From Fervidobacterium_A thailandense (GTDB lineage Bacteria; Thermotogota; Thermotogae; Thermotogales; Fervidobacteriaceae), in NCBI RefSeq assembly GCF_041505935.1, contig NZ_CP140110.1: 64,000 nt of DNA, one strand, 5' to 3'. The stretch's first letter is position 1; every line of letters starts with the position of its first letter. Below, piece after piece: positions 27,327 through 36,638 of this stretch. The notes under the pieces are model-generated. The model had not been told where the DNA came from, ran no database searches, and saw only the letters and a list, made by a program, of their open reading frames with translations. The position numbers and the translations under genes are program-made.

Positions 27327-27791
27327 ATGATGGATGTAAAAGGAATTGAAATTCCCGAAATTTGTGCAAAGTGTGGTGGAAAATGTTGCAAACACTATCC
27401 TGGTGGTGCGACACCGGAGGATTTTGGTGCACCGGATGAAGGTATAATGTATAATAAGATTGTGGAAGCGCTGAAATCTGGTCGATGGACCATCGATTGG
27501 GAGGGAACTGGTGACGATAAAATATACTTCATCAGGCCTGCAATAAAAGGAAACGAAGGTAGTACTTTCGATCATGCGTACGAAGGCGAATGTACATTTT
27601 TAACATCTACCGGATGCGAACTAAACTTTGAGCAAAGGCCTGAAGCTTGTAGAATGCTTATTCCGAGGATGAACGAACGTTGTGATAACCAGGGATATAC
27701 GCGAAAACATGTTGCATCCCGATGGGAAAGATACCAAGAATTAATTCTAAACTGTGCTGTGGATGTCGAAGAATTTGAATGGTTTGGATGA
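27327..27791 (+). CDS. YkgJ-family cysteine-cluster protein
   Basis: This is a 154-residue protein with the putative zinc- or iron-chelating Cys pattern: CAKCGGKCCKHY near the N-terminus, then CTFLTSTGC and RPEACRMLIPR. UPF0153/YkgJ members bind metal through these cysteines, and their function is undefined. It follows nadE after 23 nt with TAGGTG 7 nt before the ATG. It is AT-richer than nadE. Confidence 0.85.
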   Translation: MMDVKGIEIPEICAKCGGKCCKHYPGGATPEDFGAPDEGIMYNKIVEALKSGRWTIDWEGTGDDKIYFIRPAIKGNEGSTFDHAYEGECTFLTSTGCELNFEQRPEACRMLIPRMNERCDNQGYTRKHVASRWERYQELILNCAVDVEEFEWFG

Positions 27792-27851
27792 GATTTAAGA
27801 AAAAATAATATACCCAAGTCATATAAAATATCACAGTGGGGAGGAAAGAAC

Positions 27852-30800
27852 GTGAGAAAACTTGCAAACGGTGCTTTTTTATTTCTACTACTCGTACTGA
27901 TCACTCAGACTACTTTTGCCTATACGGTTAGGATCGGTGACGTGATCGGAGTTGACGTTTTTAATCAACCCGCGTTCTCGCGTACTGTCACCGTGGCATT
28001 GGACGGAACAATTTCCTATCCGTACGTTGGTACGGTGAAAGCAGCGGGGTTGACTGTAGAGCAACTAAGAAACATCATTGAACAAGGTGTTCGAAAGGTT
28101 CTCAAAGATCCGGTTGTAACCGTCTATATAGTCCAATACGCTCCAGCTTACGTTTACGTCCAAGGTGCGATTAACACCACCATCAACATATCAACCATTC
28201 CCAACCTTACTCTCACGAGGTTGTTCTCGCATTTAGGGATAAACAGGAATGCGGATATAGATTTTAGCGAAGTACGACTCATTCGTTCTGGACAATCTCG
28301 CTCTTTCAACTTAGTTGACTACATTTATGGTGGATCCCTAAAGGAAGATCCACAGATCCAGGAAGGCGATATCATTTATCTGCCCCCTCTTACCGTTCCA
28401 AAATTAATAACAGTAAGCGGTGCTTACACGCTCTCGACCCAGTACGAGCCGGGAATGACACTGAGAACGCTACTTTTAAGGCTCGGTCCTCTTGATAAAA
28501 CGAAAGCGGTAATTGAATCTTCGCAAGTCTTTATTGACGGCCGCTTTATCAACGTGAACTTGGAAGAAGTGGTCCTTGGCAAGTATGACCTTCCGTTGAA
28601 ACCAGGTGTGAGTGTTTACATCCCTCGAAGAGACGTGAGATACGTTTACGTGACAGGATTTATTCCATCTCCTGGTATGAAGGAATTCTTGCCCGAGGAG
28701 AGCATCACTTTGGCACTTACCCTTACCAAAGCTGGCGGAATCCAAAAGAGTGACGAAAAATGGATTAGAAGCATCCGAATAATTACGCCCGATGGGAGGG
28801 TAACTGAACATAGCAAAGATATACTTGCCAACGCAACAAACATAGCACTCGTCTCGGGAACAACCGTTGAAGTGGTGAAACACCCGGAATTCAGAATTTA
28901 CCTTACAGGTGACCTTCAAACGGGAATCATAACCTTCGATCCTGAGGAGCCAAGAACGCTTGCTGGGTTGCTATCAAAGATAGGAGGATTGAAGACGAGT
29001 GATCTGAAGTGGATACAGTCGATAACTATCAACGGGAAAACCGTTGAATTGTCAAAAGCTGGCCAGATTACGCTCTCGAACAACGATGTGGTGGAGATAA
29101 AAAAGTTTCCCGAGTTTAGAGTATACATCACCGGCGACTTCGCCAATCAGTCTGTCGTTTCTTTCGAACCTGACGAACCCAAAAACTTGCAACAACTTTT
29201 AGTCAAGATAGGAGGCCTCAAAACAGACCAGCTTAAGTGGATAGAGAGTATTCGACTCAACGGACAATCCGTTGATGTTTCTAAATTGTCAGCATACGCT
29301 CTGAACGACAAAGATGTGGTGGAAATACGAAAATATCCTGAGTTCAAAGTCTACGTGACCGGTGATTTTACAACGCAAACCCAAGTACTATTCGAACCAG
29401 ACGAACCAAAAACTCTCCAGCAACTGCTTGTAAAGGTTGGAGGGTTGAAAACAGACCAACTAAAGTGGATAGAGAGTTTAAAACTAAACGGGCAGCCCGT
29501 GGATATGTCAAAACTTTCAAGCTACAACCTAAAGGATAAGGATGTCGTTGAAATAAAAAAATATCCTGAGTTTCGTGTGTACGTAACAGGTGATTTCACC
29601 AACCAGACACAGGTACTTTTCGAACCAGATGAACCAAAAACTCTCGAACAGCTCATCGTGAAAATCGGCGGTTTCAAAACAGACCAGCTTAACTGGATAG
29701 AGAGTATTCGACTAAACGGGCAGAAAGTTGACCTTTCTAAGCTCTCAAGTTACAGGCTCAAGGACAAAGACGTCGTTGAGATAAAGAAATATCCGGAGTT
29801 TTACGTGTATGTCCAAGGCCTTGTAAATACAAAAGGCAAGATACTATTTGAGCCAGAAGAGAAGCGAACACTCAAAACACTACTTGCGAAAGTTGGATTT
29901 CCAAACGAAGATGTTGAGAACGAAGGAACTGCGATAATCAACAACGAAATATCCGTAGCTCTGAGGGAAGTCCTTTACGGAACCAAGGATGTTCCGTTGG
30001 CACTTGGTGATCTGGTGCAGATTTCCTACGAACCATTCATCGTCAACGTAGTTGGCCCTTCCGCCGGCACTGTTCAGTTAAGTTACAAAGAACCAAGAAC
30101 ACTTTCATACTTGGTCAAAAAAGTGGGGGTTACCGATCCAGAGACAGTTGAAAAGGTAGTTTTGGTGCGAGCAGGGAAACAAATTGAGTACGATGCGAAA
30201 CAGCTAATTTTTGGAAATATTCAAGTTCCACTTAACAGACTCGACACGGTAGTTATAAAACCCGCGCTCGCGAATGCCGTTTACGTTACAGGAGATGTTG
30301 CCGGTTACGTAACGTTTGCAACGAACGAACTAATAACGCTCCAAAGGGTGATTGCAAAAGTAGGATTAAGCGATTTGAGAAAAGTTGAAAGAATCACTGT
30401 TGAAGGCAAAGAGATACCCAAAGACAGTGATATGCAAATCCAGCGTGGGAGTATAGTTAGCATTTCTCTCAAAAAGCCTATATTTGTTACAGCAATGGGT
30501 TACATAAAAACTACTGGAAGGGTGGCTTTCGATTATTACGAAACACCAGATTTGAAAACGCTTTTTGCCAAACTCGGCGGATTAATCATAAACCCGGAAG
30601 GGTATTATTCTTCAGACAGGGTTTACATAATCCGTGATGGACAAGTGGTCGAAAGCTTCAGTGCGTTTGAGATTTATACTGGAACAAAAAACGCGCAACT
30701 CAAAGATGGTGACTTCGTCTACGTAACCGAAAGCTTGCCAAAGCAAGTTTACGTCTTTGGAAAAGGCATGCCAAATGGACTTGTAAGGTTCACAGTGAGC

Positions 30801-31535
30801 GAGGAATTTGACCTGAGAACCCTAATTGGAAAACTTGGTGGAATGCGCGATGGTGTGAGCAAGAACATTTCCATCGTTGACGGTGAAAAAGTCCAAACGA
30901 TAACTTGGAACGAATATGTGAACATGAAACTCACAACGAATGCGATCGTACTTTTCGACGTTGACAAAGAAAACTTCATCTACATCATCGACGCAAACGG
31001 AAAACCGGACATGTTCTACACCGACAGACCGGTCACACTGTACGAAGTACTGACAAGGACAGGATTGAACAAAAACTATCGCAAAATAGAAATAACATCA
31101 GGTACGCAAAAGCAGACAATTCAACTAAAAGACCTCTCCCAATCACGCAGCTACAATATCAAACCTGGGGATGTTGTAAGAATCTTGGATACACCGGAAA
31201 ACTTTGCATACGTACTCGGCGAGGTAAATCGGCCAGGAATAGTGACACTTAGTGAAAATACTACCGTGCTTCAAGCAATAATCCAGGCTGGATACTTCAC
31301 ACAAAAAGCTGTACCATCGAGCGTCTGGCTGTACAAGGGTGGGGTGAACGGCAAACCGGTGCGAATTAACTTGCAAGCTGCCGTTAGCGGTGGAAACATC
31401 GATTTCAACCCAGTTGTGGAGCCTGGAGACATCGTCTTCGTACCAACAGATATGTTCAGAACTGCTCTCGAATGGATACCGATTATAAACAATCTTATCC
31501 AGTTCTACAACAATATCAGTGGCTTATTTAAGTAA
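27852..31535 (+). CDS. Polysaccharide export protein with many SLBB domains (Wza-like), copy 1
   Basis: This is a 1227-residue exported protein. The GTG start has GGGGAGG 7 nt upstream. A signal peptide (about 1-24, LFLLLVLITQTTFA) is followed by the Poly_export domain (VRIGDVIGVDVFNQPAFSRTVTV...YPYVGTVKAAGLTVEQL) and then by about a dozen SLBB beta-grasp domains, four of which are tandem near-identical 75-76-residue units. The C-terminus (VLGEVNRPGIVTL, FNPVVEPGDIVFVP, then a hydrophobic helix at ~1205) is Wza-like. Wza of E. coli has ~380 residues, so this protein is three times longer, perhaps to bridge the wide periplasm under the toga. It heads the exopolysaccharide locus, 12 nt before the Wzc-like kinase. 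Confidence 0.9.
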   Translation: MRKLANGAFLFLLLVLITQTTFAYTVRIGDVIGVDVFNQPAFSRTVTVALDGTISYPYVGTVKAAGLTVEQLRNIIEQGVRKVLKDPVVTVYIVQYAPAYVYVQGAINTTINISTIPNLTLTRLFSHLGINRNADIDFSEVRLIRSGQSRSFNLVDYIYGGSLKEDPQIQEGDIIYLPPLTVPKLITVSGAYTLSTQYEPGMTLRTLLLRLGPLDKTKAVIESSQVFIDGRFINVNLEEVVLGKYDLPLKPGVSVYIPRRDVRYVYVTGFIPSPGMKEFLPEESITLALTLTKAGGIQKSDEKWIRSIRIITPDGRVTEHSKDILANATNIALVSGTTVEVVKHPEFRIYLTGDLQTGIITFDPEEPRTLAGLLSKIGGLKTSDLKWIQSITINGKTVELSKAGQITLSNNDVVEIKKFPEFRVYITGDFANQSVVSFEPDEPKNLQQLLVKIGGLKTDQLKWIESIRLNGQSVDVSKLSAYALNDKDVVEIRKYPEFKVYVTGDFTTQTQVLFEPDEPKTLQQLLVKVGGLKTDQLKWIESLKLNGQPVDMSKLSSYNLKDKDVVEIKKYPEFRVYVTGDFTNQTQVLFEPDEPKTLEQLIVKIGGFKTDQLNWIESIRLNGQKVDLSKLSSYRLKDKDVVEIKKYPEFYVYVQGLVNTKGKILFEPEEKRTLKTLLAKVGFPNEDVENEGTAIINNEISVALREVLYGTKDVPLALGDLVQISYEPFIVNVVGPSAGTVQLSYKEPRTLSYLVKKVGVTDPETVEKVVLVRAGKQIEYDAKQLIFGNIQVPLNRLDTVVIKPALANAVYVTGDVAGYVTFATNELITLQRVIAKVGLSDLRKVERITVEGKEIPKDSDMQIQRGSIVSISLKKPIFVTAMGYIKTTGRVAFDYYETPDLKTLFAKLGGLIINPEGYYSSDRVYIIRDGQVVESFSAFEIYTGTKNAQLKDGDFVYVTESLPKQVYVFGKGMPNGLVRFTVSEEFDLRTLIGKLGGMRDGVSKNISIVDGEKVQTITWNEYVNMKLTTNAIVLFDVDKENFIYIIDANGKPDMFYTDRPVTLYEVLTRTGLNKNYRKIEITSGTQKQTIQLKDLSQSRSYNIKPGDVVRILDTPENFAYVLGEVNRPGIVTLSENTTVLQAIIQAGYFTQKAVPSSVWLYKGGVNGKPVRINLQAAVSGGNIDFNPVVEPGDIVFVPTDMFRTALEWIPIINNLIQFYNNISGLFK
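28884..29792 (+). repeat. Four tandem SLBB repeat units
   Basis: Units begin with a Pro-Glu-Phe codon triplet at 28884, 29109, 29337 and 29565, giving 225, 228, 228 and 228 nt. Each contains TGDF or TGDL, FEP.EP, KIGG or KVGG and LKWIESI-like blocks. The last three are very alike at the DNA level and could expand or contract by recombination. Confidence 0.85.
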
Positions 31536-31547
31536 GGAGGTTCAATT

Positions 31548-33767
31548 ATGGACGGCGAAATTGTAAGAGAGGAACTAACATTTGAAGATATTCTTAGAAT
31601 CTTCAAAAAGCGCTTCTGGTGGTTCTTAGGAACGTTAGTACTGACTATCGCAATCACTGTAATATACTTGATGGTTGCAACCCCAATATACGAGGCAAGT
31701 GTCACATTGAAAATCGAGCCGCAGACTAAGAGTTCACTTACGGACTTGTTCGTAAGTCAGTATACATACACACGTCCAGAGATTTCAACGGAAGTTGAAC
31801 TCATCAAGAGTCGATCAAATTTGGAGAAGGTCATAGAGAACTTAAACCTTGTTGAGTACTACAAAACCAAATTTCCAGGTTCAAACATGGACATTTATTC
31901 CTTAGCGAAAATGCTCTCAAATATGATCACCGTCTCACCGGTGAAAGATACCAGCATCGTTCGAATCGCTGTGCAAAATCCAGATCCGGAATTAGCAAAG
32001 AACATTGCCAACGAGCTCGCAAAGGTTTACAACGAATTACTTCAGAAGTTCTCGAAAAGTGAGTACACCGTGAGGCGCGAATTCATCGAAGAGCAAATTC
32101 CAAAACTCGAATCGGAACTAAAACAGCTTGAAGATGAACTAAGAAAATTCAAGGAAAAACATGGTATTTACGTTCTAAACGTGGAAGTTCAAAACTTGCT
32201 GAACACAGTTTACAACTTTGACAACCAAATCAACCAATACAAGATCCAGCTCGAGGAAACTCGGGCCAAAATCGTTGCACTCAACGAACAACTGAAGCGT
32301 ACAAACCAAAAGATAGTTTCTTCTGAGACAATTTCCATAAATCCCGTTGTGTCTCAACTCCGTTCCAAGTTAGCTGAACTGCAAGTTGAACTTGCGGCGT
32401 TACTAAACAATTACTCCGAAAACGATCAACGAGTTCGTGACACAAGGAAGAAAATCGAAGAGACAGAAAAAATGCTTCGAAACGAAGTAGAAAAAATTGT
32501 CACAGCGCAGGTCCAGACGCTCAACCCTGACTACCAGAACATCTACAGCCAGCTCATCGAAGCACACGCGAAATATGAAATGATCAACTCCACCATAGCT
32601 GCGGTCGAGCGGATGAGAGAGAAATACACAGCTAAAGTCGCCCAACTCCCAGCTGTTGAACAGCAGCTTTTACAACTCGAACGCGACAGAAAAGTTAAAG
32701 AAAGTCTCTACAGTTTGCTCCTTGAAAAATTGGAAGAAACACGGATTTCGGAAGCCGGTGTTATTGGGCGCGCAACGATTGTTGACCCTGCAATAACACC
32801 TACGGTTCCAGTCAAACCAAACAAAAGACTTCTCTTGGCTGTAGCATCCGTTTTGGGATTTTTCTTGGGAATAATGGTTATTTTCATGGTAGAAAGTCTT
32901 GACAAAACTATCACGGACGAAGAATACATCAAACACTTACTCAAGGACAAACCTATCCTTGGAAGGATACCCGAGATTCAGTTTCCAGCTGGTAGCGAGC
33001 ATCCGGAGCTTGTTGTGTTAAACAGCCCAACTTCGCCGGGAGCAGAGTCTTTGAAACTTGTCTCAACGAACATCGAATACTCCGATACAGTTCCTCCGAA
33101 AGCCGTGGGAATAACAAGTGCCGGGCCAGGTGAGGGTAAAACCTTCTTAGCTGCAAATATTGCTATATCATATGCCCAAAACGGACTGCGAACGCTGGTT
33201 TTGGACTTGGACATGCGCAAACCCCGAGTTGAAAAAGTATTTGGAATTGAAAGGGCACATGCTGGAATTGTAAATCACATCTTGAAAAACGCACCTATCG
33301 AGGATATTACAATAAAATACATGGAAAACCTGGATATAATCCCAGTTGGACCAATTCCTCCCAATCCAACCGCACTACTTACCTCAAAGAAGATGGAAGA
33401 AATCCTGCAGATATTTAAGGAAAGATACGACAGGATAGTTGTTGATTTACCTCCTGTTCTTGCAGCTGCGGATGCAGTTATCGTCTCAAAGTACATCGAT
33501 TGTTTGGTACTTACAGTCAGGGCTGGAAAAACTCAGAAGCCTTCCCTAAGAGTGGCTTACGAAAACATTGTGACATCAGCGTCCAAATTACTCGGGGCTG
33601 TTATCAATGGTATAGGCGAGAAACATATGGGTTACTACTACTATTACTATTATTACTACACGCAAGACGGAAAAAGGAAGAAGAAAGTGAGTCGAAGGAG
33701 AAAACAAATAAATCAAACTAAGAAAGTCTTAGGTGGCTTGATAAACGATCTTTTGAAGCGGAAGTGA
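31548..33767 (+). CDS. wzc: Wzc-type polysaccharide co-polymerase with BY-kinase domain
   Basis: This is a 739-residue inner-membrane tyrosine autokinase controlling capsule chain length. Helix 1 is at about 23-43 and is followed by a Wzz domain (PIYEASVTLKIEPQ), long coiled coils (200-400) and helix 2 near 425. The cytoplasmic kinase has Walker A SAGPGEGKTF (~524), A' LVLDLDMRKPR (~549) and Walker B RIVVDLPPV (~628). A run of nine tyrosines lies at about 695-703, with a basic tail after it. The run is encoded by mixed TAC/TAT codons. In proteobacteria and Firmicutes this cluster is autophosphorylated and reset by a phosphatase, and a PHP phosphatase gene follows directly. AAGGAGG precedes the ATG. 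Confidence 0.93.
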   Translation: MDGEIVREELTFEDILRIFKKRFWWFLGTLVLTIAITVIYLMVATPIYEASVTLKIEPQTKSSLTDLFVSQYTYTRPEISTEVELIKSRSNLEKVIENLNLVEYYKTKFPGSNMDIYSLAKMLSNMITVSPVKDTSIVRIAVQNPDPELAKNIANELAKVYNELLQKFSKSEYTVRREFIEEQIPKLESELKQLEDELRKFKEKHGIYVLNVEVQNLLNTVYNFDNQINQYKIQLEETRAKIVALNEQLKRTNQKIVSSETISINPVVSQLRSKLAELQVELAALLNNYSENDQRVRDTRKKIEETEKMLRNEVEKIVTAQVQTLNPDYQNIYSQLIEAHAKYEMINSTIAAVERMREKYTAKVAQLPAVEQQLLQLERDRKVKESLYSLLLEKLEETRISEAGVIGRATIVDPAITPTVPVKPNKRLLLAVASVLGFFLGIMVIFMVESLDKTITDEEYIKHLLKDKPILGRIPEIQFPAGSEHPELVVLNSPTSPGAESLKLVSTNIEYSDTVPPKAVGITSAGPGEGKTFLAANIAISYAQNGLRTLVLDLDMRKPRVEKVFGIERAHAGIVNHILKNAPIEDITIKYMENLDIIPVGPIPPNPTALLTSKKMEEILQIFKERYDRIVVDLPPVLAAADAVIVSKYIDCLVLTVRAGKTQKPSLRVAYENIVTSASKLLGAVINGIGEKHMGYYYYYYYYYTQDGKRKKKVSRRRKQINQTKKVLGGLINDLLKRK

Positions 33768-33786
33768 TTTCTTTAACAAAAATTAA

Positions 33787-33815
33787 TGGACAGATTTCGT
33801 TCAATATGATACAAT
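33787..33815 (+). promoter_or_regulatory. Promoter before the PHP phosphatase
   Basis: TGGACA (33787-33792) and TACAAT (33810-33815), spacer 17 nt, with an extended TG. This suggests an internal promoter driving the rest of the locus separately from the SLBB-wzc pair. Confidence 0.6.
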
Positions 33816-33866
33816 ATGAGAGCGTAAGCATTACAAATCTATTGACAACAAGTCGGGTGGTTGACA

Positions 33867-34490
33867 TTGTTAGACATTCACTGTCATGTTCTGTTCGGTG
33901 TGGATGACGGTGTGGAAACACTGGATGAATCTTTGCAAATTCTCAACGAATACAAAAAAAACGGCGTTGACTGTATTGTTTTGACACCGCACATATGTCA
34001 TCCAACAGTTAAGAGTGATCCCGTGAAGATTAGAGAGAATTTCAACGTACTTTTAAACGAGAGTGCACAAATCGGTGTAAAACTCTTCCTTGGAAGCGAA
34101 TTGTATCTAACACCGCGTCCTGGAAACTTCATTCCTATCAGAGATCGCTTTGTATTGGTTGAACTCGATACTATCAATTACCCACTTTATTTGTTCGACA
34201 CAATATTTCAGCTTCAACTTGATGGATACGAAGTCATCCTCGCCCATGTAGAAAGGTATCAGTGGTTACGGGAAAACGCAAGAATTATCCGAAAGCTTAA
34301 AGACATGAACGTCTACTTTCAGATGAACTTGGATTCAATAGAGACGGATAAATTTTACATGAAAGAGGGCTACGTGGAGTTTTTAGGGACCGACTATCAT
34401 GGAACAAAACGGGGAACAATTAACTGGAATGCTTTTAAGAGATACAAGGAGCTGATCGAAAGATCTAAAAAGATCCTCAATATCGATTAA
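33867..34490 (+). CDS. PHP-domain protein-tyrosine phosphatase (CpsB/YwqE-like)
   Basis: This is a 207-residue manganese-dependent phosphatase of the PHP superfamily. Metal ligands are visible in LDIHCHVLFGVDDG, LTPHICHP, LGSELYL, LAHVERYQW and LGTDYHGT. CpsB/YwqE enzymes remove phosphate from the tyrosine cluster of the partner Wzc/CpsD kinase, which is the gene just upstream. The start is a TTG at 33867 with GGGTGG 6 nt before it. A TTG two codons earlier is possible. Confidence 0.92.
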   Translation: MLDIHCHVLFGVDDGVETLDESLQILNEYKKNGVDCIVLTPHICHPTVKSDPVKIRENFNVLLNESAQIGVKLFLGSELYLTPRPGNFIPIRDRFVLVELDTINYPLYLFDTIFQLQLDGYEVILAHVERYQWLRENARIIRKLKDMNVYFQMNLDSIETDKFYMKEGYVEFLGTDYHGTKRGTINWNAFKRYKELIERSKKILNID

Positions 34491-34511
34491 ATAGGCTATT
34501 GGGGGGTATCT

Positions 34512-35750
34512 ATGCCTACAGTTGTTATTATTCTTGACTCATTATTGGCAGCATTTATTCTCTACTGCTTTACAAACGAGGTGTTGTTGGCCACATTGTA
34601 CGGAATCACTTTTGGAATCTCCATATTTGCATTTCGCACTTGCGACGTGGATCACTTAGAAAGTCTGCACGAACAGTTAACCAGAGTTGGTGTATCGTCA
34701 GTTTTAACAACCTTATTTCTGTCTGCGCTTTTCTCCATGCTTAAATTCCGAATTCCTTATTTTAGAACATTTTACGCCATCGTTTCACTCCTACCGTCCA
34801 TTCCAGCTCTCAATGTTGCTCTCCGTAAGATCGAAAGACGATCGAAAAAACCTGTAAGGTTTCTTGTGATTGGAAAAAAGAGTGATACCGAGGATATAAT
34901 CAGAGAAATAGAGGAAAAATCGCAGGGAAGATATCTTTTTTCAGAGTTTGTCAACCCATCCCCGGAGGTCGTACTCAAAAAGATGGAAACACATACACAC
35001 ATATTGGTTGCTGATTACAAATTGTACGAAACGGTGAAAGAGCTTGTTCGAAAGCATAAAGTTCAAGTTGAGTTCCTCCCACACTTAGCCGAAAAAGTCC
35101 TAAAACGCATTCCGCTCGAGCTAATTGATAAGTTCAGGGAGTACTATGAAATTGAGTTCGAAAAGGTTTCGGAATCACCGGTAAAAAGAATAATTGATGT
35201 TATTGGTGCGGTTGTTGGATTGGTGATTTATGCACCGTTGATAGTGGTAGCTGGGCTATTAATTTTAATTGAGGACGGAAAACCTGTAATATTTCGGCAG
35301 GTACGAATTGGACGCAACGGAGAGCCTTTTGAGTTCATAAAACTTCGAACCTTGCGGAATGAGAATTACAATCCCGAAAATCCCAACTCAAATATTTCAG
35401 AAAGAGCTCTCACTGTCGGTAAATTTCTTAGAAGAACAAGGATAGACGAAGCACCGCAGTTTTGGCTTGTTTTGAAAGGAAAAATGAGCCTTGTTGGTCC
35501 TAGGCCAGAGATGATCGAATATCACAAACTGTCGTCTGAAAATATACCTTATTACAGTTACAGGCTAAAACTCAAACCAGGAATCACCGGCTGGGCTCAG
35601 ATTAACTTTTCACACACGACAAGCTTGGATGAATACAGGAGAAAAACGGAGTATGATCTCTATTACATAAAAAACCGCTCAACATTGCTTGATTTACGCA
35701 TATTGATTCAAACGATAGAGGCGTTGTTTTGGAGAAGAGGGGCGAGGTAA
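34512..35750 (+). CDS. Initiating sugar-phosphate transferase (WbaP/WcaJ-type)
   Basis: This is a 412-residue membrane enzyme. The N-terminal half has hydrophobic helices and a degenerate CoA-binding-like domain (FLVIGKKSDTEDIIREIEE). The C-terminal ~190 residues are the bacterial sugar transferase domain: KRIIDVIGAVVGLVIYAPL, FRQVRIGRNGEPFEFIKLRTL, GKFLRRTRIDEAPQFW, MSLVGPRPE and LKPGITGWAQI. It loads the first sugar-1-phosphate onto undecaprenyl phosphate. Whether it uses glucose-, galactose- or another sugar-1-phosphate cannot be told. Confidence 0.93.
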   Translation: MPTVVIILDSLLAAFILYCFTNEVLLATLYGITFGISIFAFRTCDVDHLESLHEQLTRVGVSSVLTTLFLSALFSMLKFRIPYFRTFYAIVSLLPSIPALNVALRKIERRSKKPVRFLVIGKKSDTEDIIREIEEKSQGRYLFSEFVNPSPEVVLKKMETHTHILVADYKLYETVKELVRKHKVQVEFLPHLAEKVLKRIPLELIDKFREYYEIEFEKVSESPVKRIIDVIGAVVGLVIYAPLIVVAGLLILIEDGKPVIFRQVRIGRNGEPFEFIKLRTLRNENYNPENPNSNISERALTVGKFLRRTRIDEAPQFWLVLKGKMSLVGPRPEMIEYHKLSSENIPYYSYRLKLKPGITGWAQINFSHTTSLDEYRRKTEYDLYYIKNRSTLLDLRILIQTIEALFWRRGAR

Positions 35751-35751
35751 A

Positions 35752-36624
35752 TTGAACAAATTTGAGAGTTTCCAAAAAATTGCACAAATTGAAAATCGTG
35801 GTCCTTTGGTTTCCGTTATAATACCTACTTTCAATGTCGAACAACAGGTTACAGAAACCCTAAAGAGTGTGATGAAAGCCAAGCAATTCTTCCATAATAA
35901 CGGAGTCTATTTAGAATGTGTTGTTATTGACGGAAATTCAAGCGACAACACAAGAAGGATCATCGAGTATTTCGCAGGCTTAAATGTCGTTGATAAGTTT
36001 ATTTCAGAACCAGACAACGGTATTTACGATGCGCTTAATAAGGGCTTAAAGATCTCAAATGGGGAATACGTACTAGTACTAGGAGCAGGAGATGTGCTTA
36101 TCACAGAAAAGATAGAATTAATTCTACGAAATTTGATAGAATATAAGCCAGACATTCTCTATGGCAATCAAGTCATGGTAAAAAGAAAGAGAGGACGCTT
36201 AATTGTCAAAAGACTTTTTATCTCAGGGAAATTTCTCAAAGCAAGATTAAAATTTGGATGGCATCCACCACACGGAAGTACATTCATAAAAAAAACATGG
36301 CTAAATGAAATCCAGGGATTTGATACTACTTATAAAATTGCGTCTGATATAAAAGTTCTTTGGCTTGTTTTTCAGCTTGCTGAGAATGTTATATACGTCA
36401 ATGAATTTCTAACGGTTTTTTCCCTTGGTGGAACGAGCAATAAGAACATCATGCATATTCTCAAGGCAAATCTTGAGTGCTACAAAATTGCAAGAGAGGT
36501 ATCAATTTCTCCACCGTGGTTAGCGGTTTTTGGAAAGATGTTGTGGAAGTTATGGCTGAGTCTAAAAACGAAGTTCATATTTAAGAAGTTCAAGGTAGAA
36601 GAACTGCTTAGAGACTTGTATTAG
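35752..36624 (+). CDS. Family 2 glycosyltransferase
   Basis: This is a 290-residue cytoplasmic GT-A enzyme. SVIIPTFNVEQQV begins the nucleotide-sugar fold, VVIDGNSSDNT and SEPDNGIYDALNKGL are typical of the WcaA/WcaE-like group, and LGAGDVL occupies the DxD region. The TTG start directly follows the stop of the preceding gene, with GAGGTAAA as ribosome site. It probably adds the second sugar. AT content is rising here compared with the first half of the window. Confidence 0.88.
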   Translation: MNKFESFQKIAQIENRGPLVSVIIPTFNVEQQVTETLKSVMKAKQFFHNNGVYLECVVIDGNSSDNTRRIIEYFAGLNVVDKFISEPDNGIYDALNKGLKISNGEYVLVLGAGDVLITEKIELILRNLIEYKPDILYGNQVMVKRKRGRLIVKRLFISGKFLKARLKFGWHPPHGSTFIKKTWLNEIQGFDTTYKIASDIKVLWLVFQLAENVIYVNEFLTVFSLGGTSNKNIMHILKANLECYKIAREVSISPPWLAVFGKMLWKLWLSLKTKFIFKKFKVEELLRDLY

Positions 36625-36638
36625 GGGAGGGCCATTTG

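Noticed and set aside
28884..29792. Regular ~228-nt repetition that might suggest a CRISPR-like or satellite array
   Set aside because: The repeats are in frame, protein-coding and read as SLBB domains. No short palindromic repeats with unique spacers were seen anywhere in the window.
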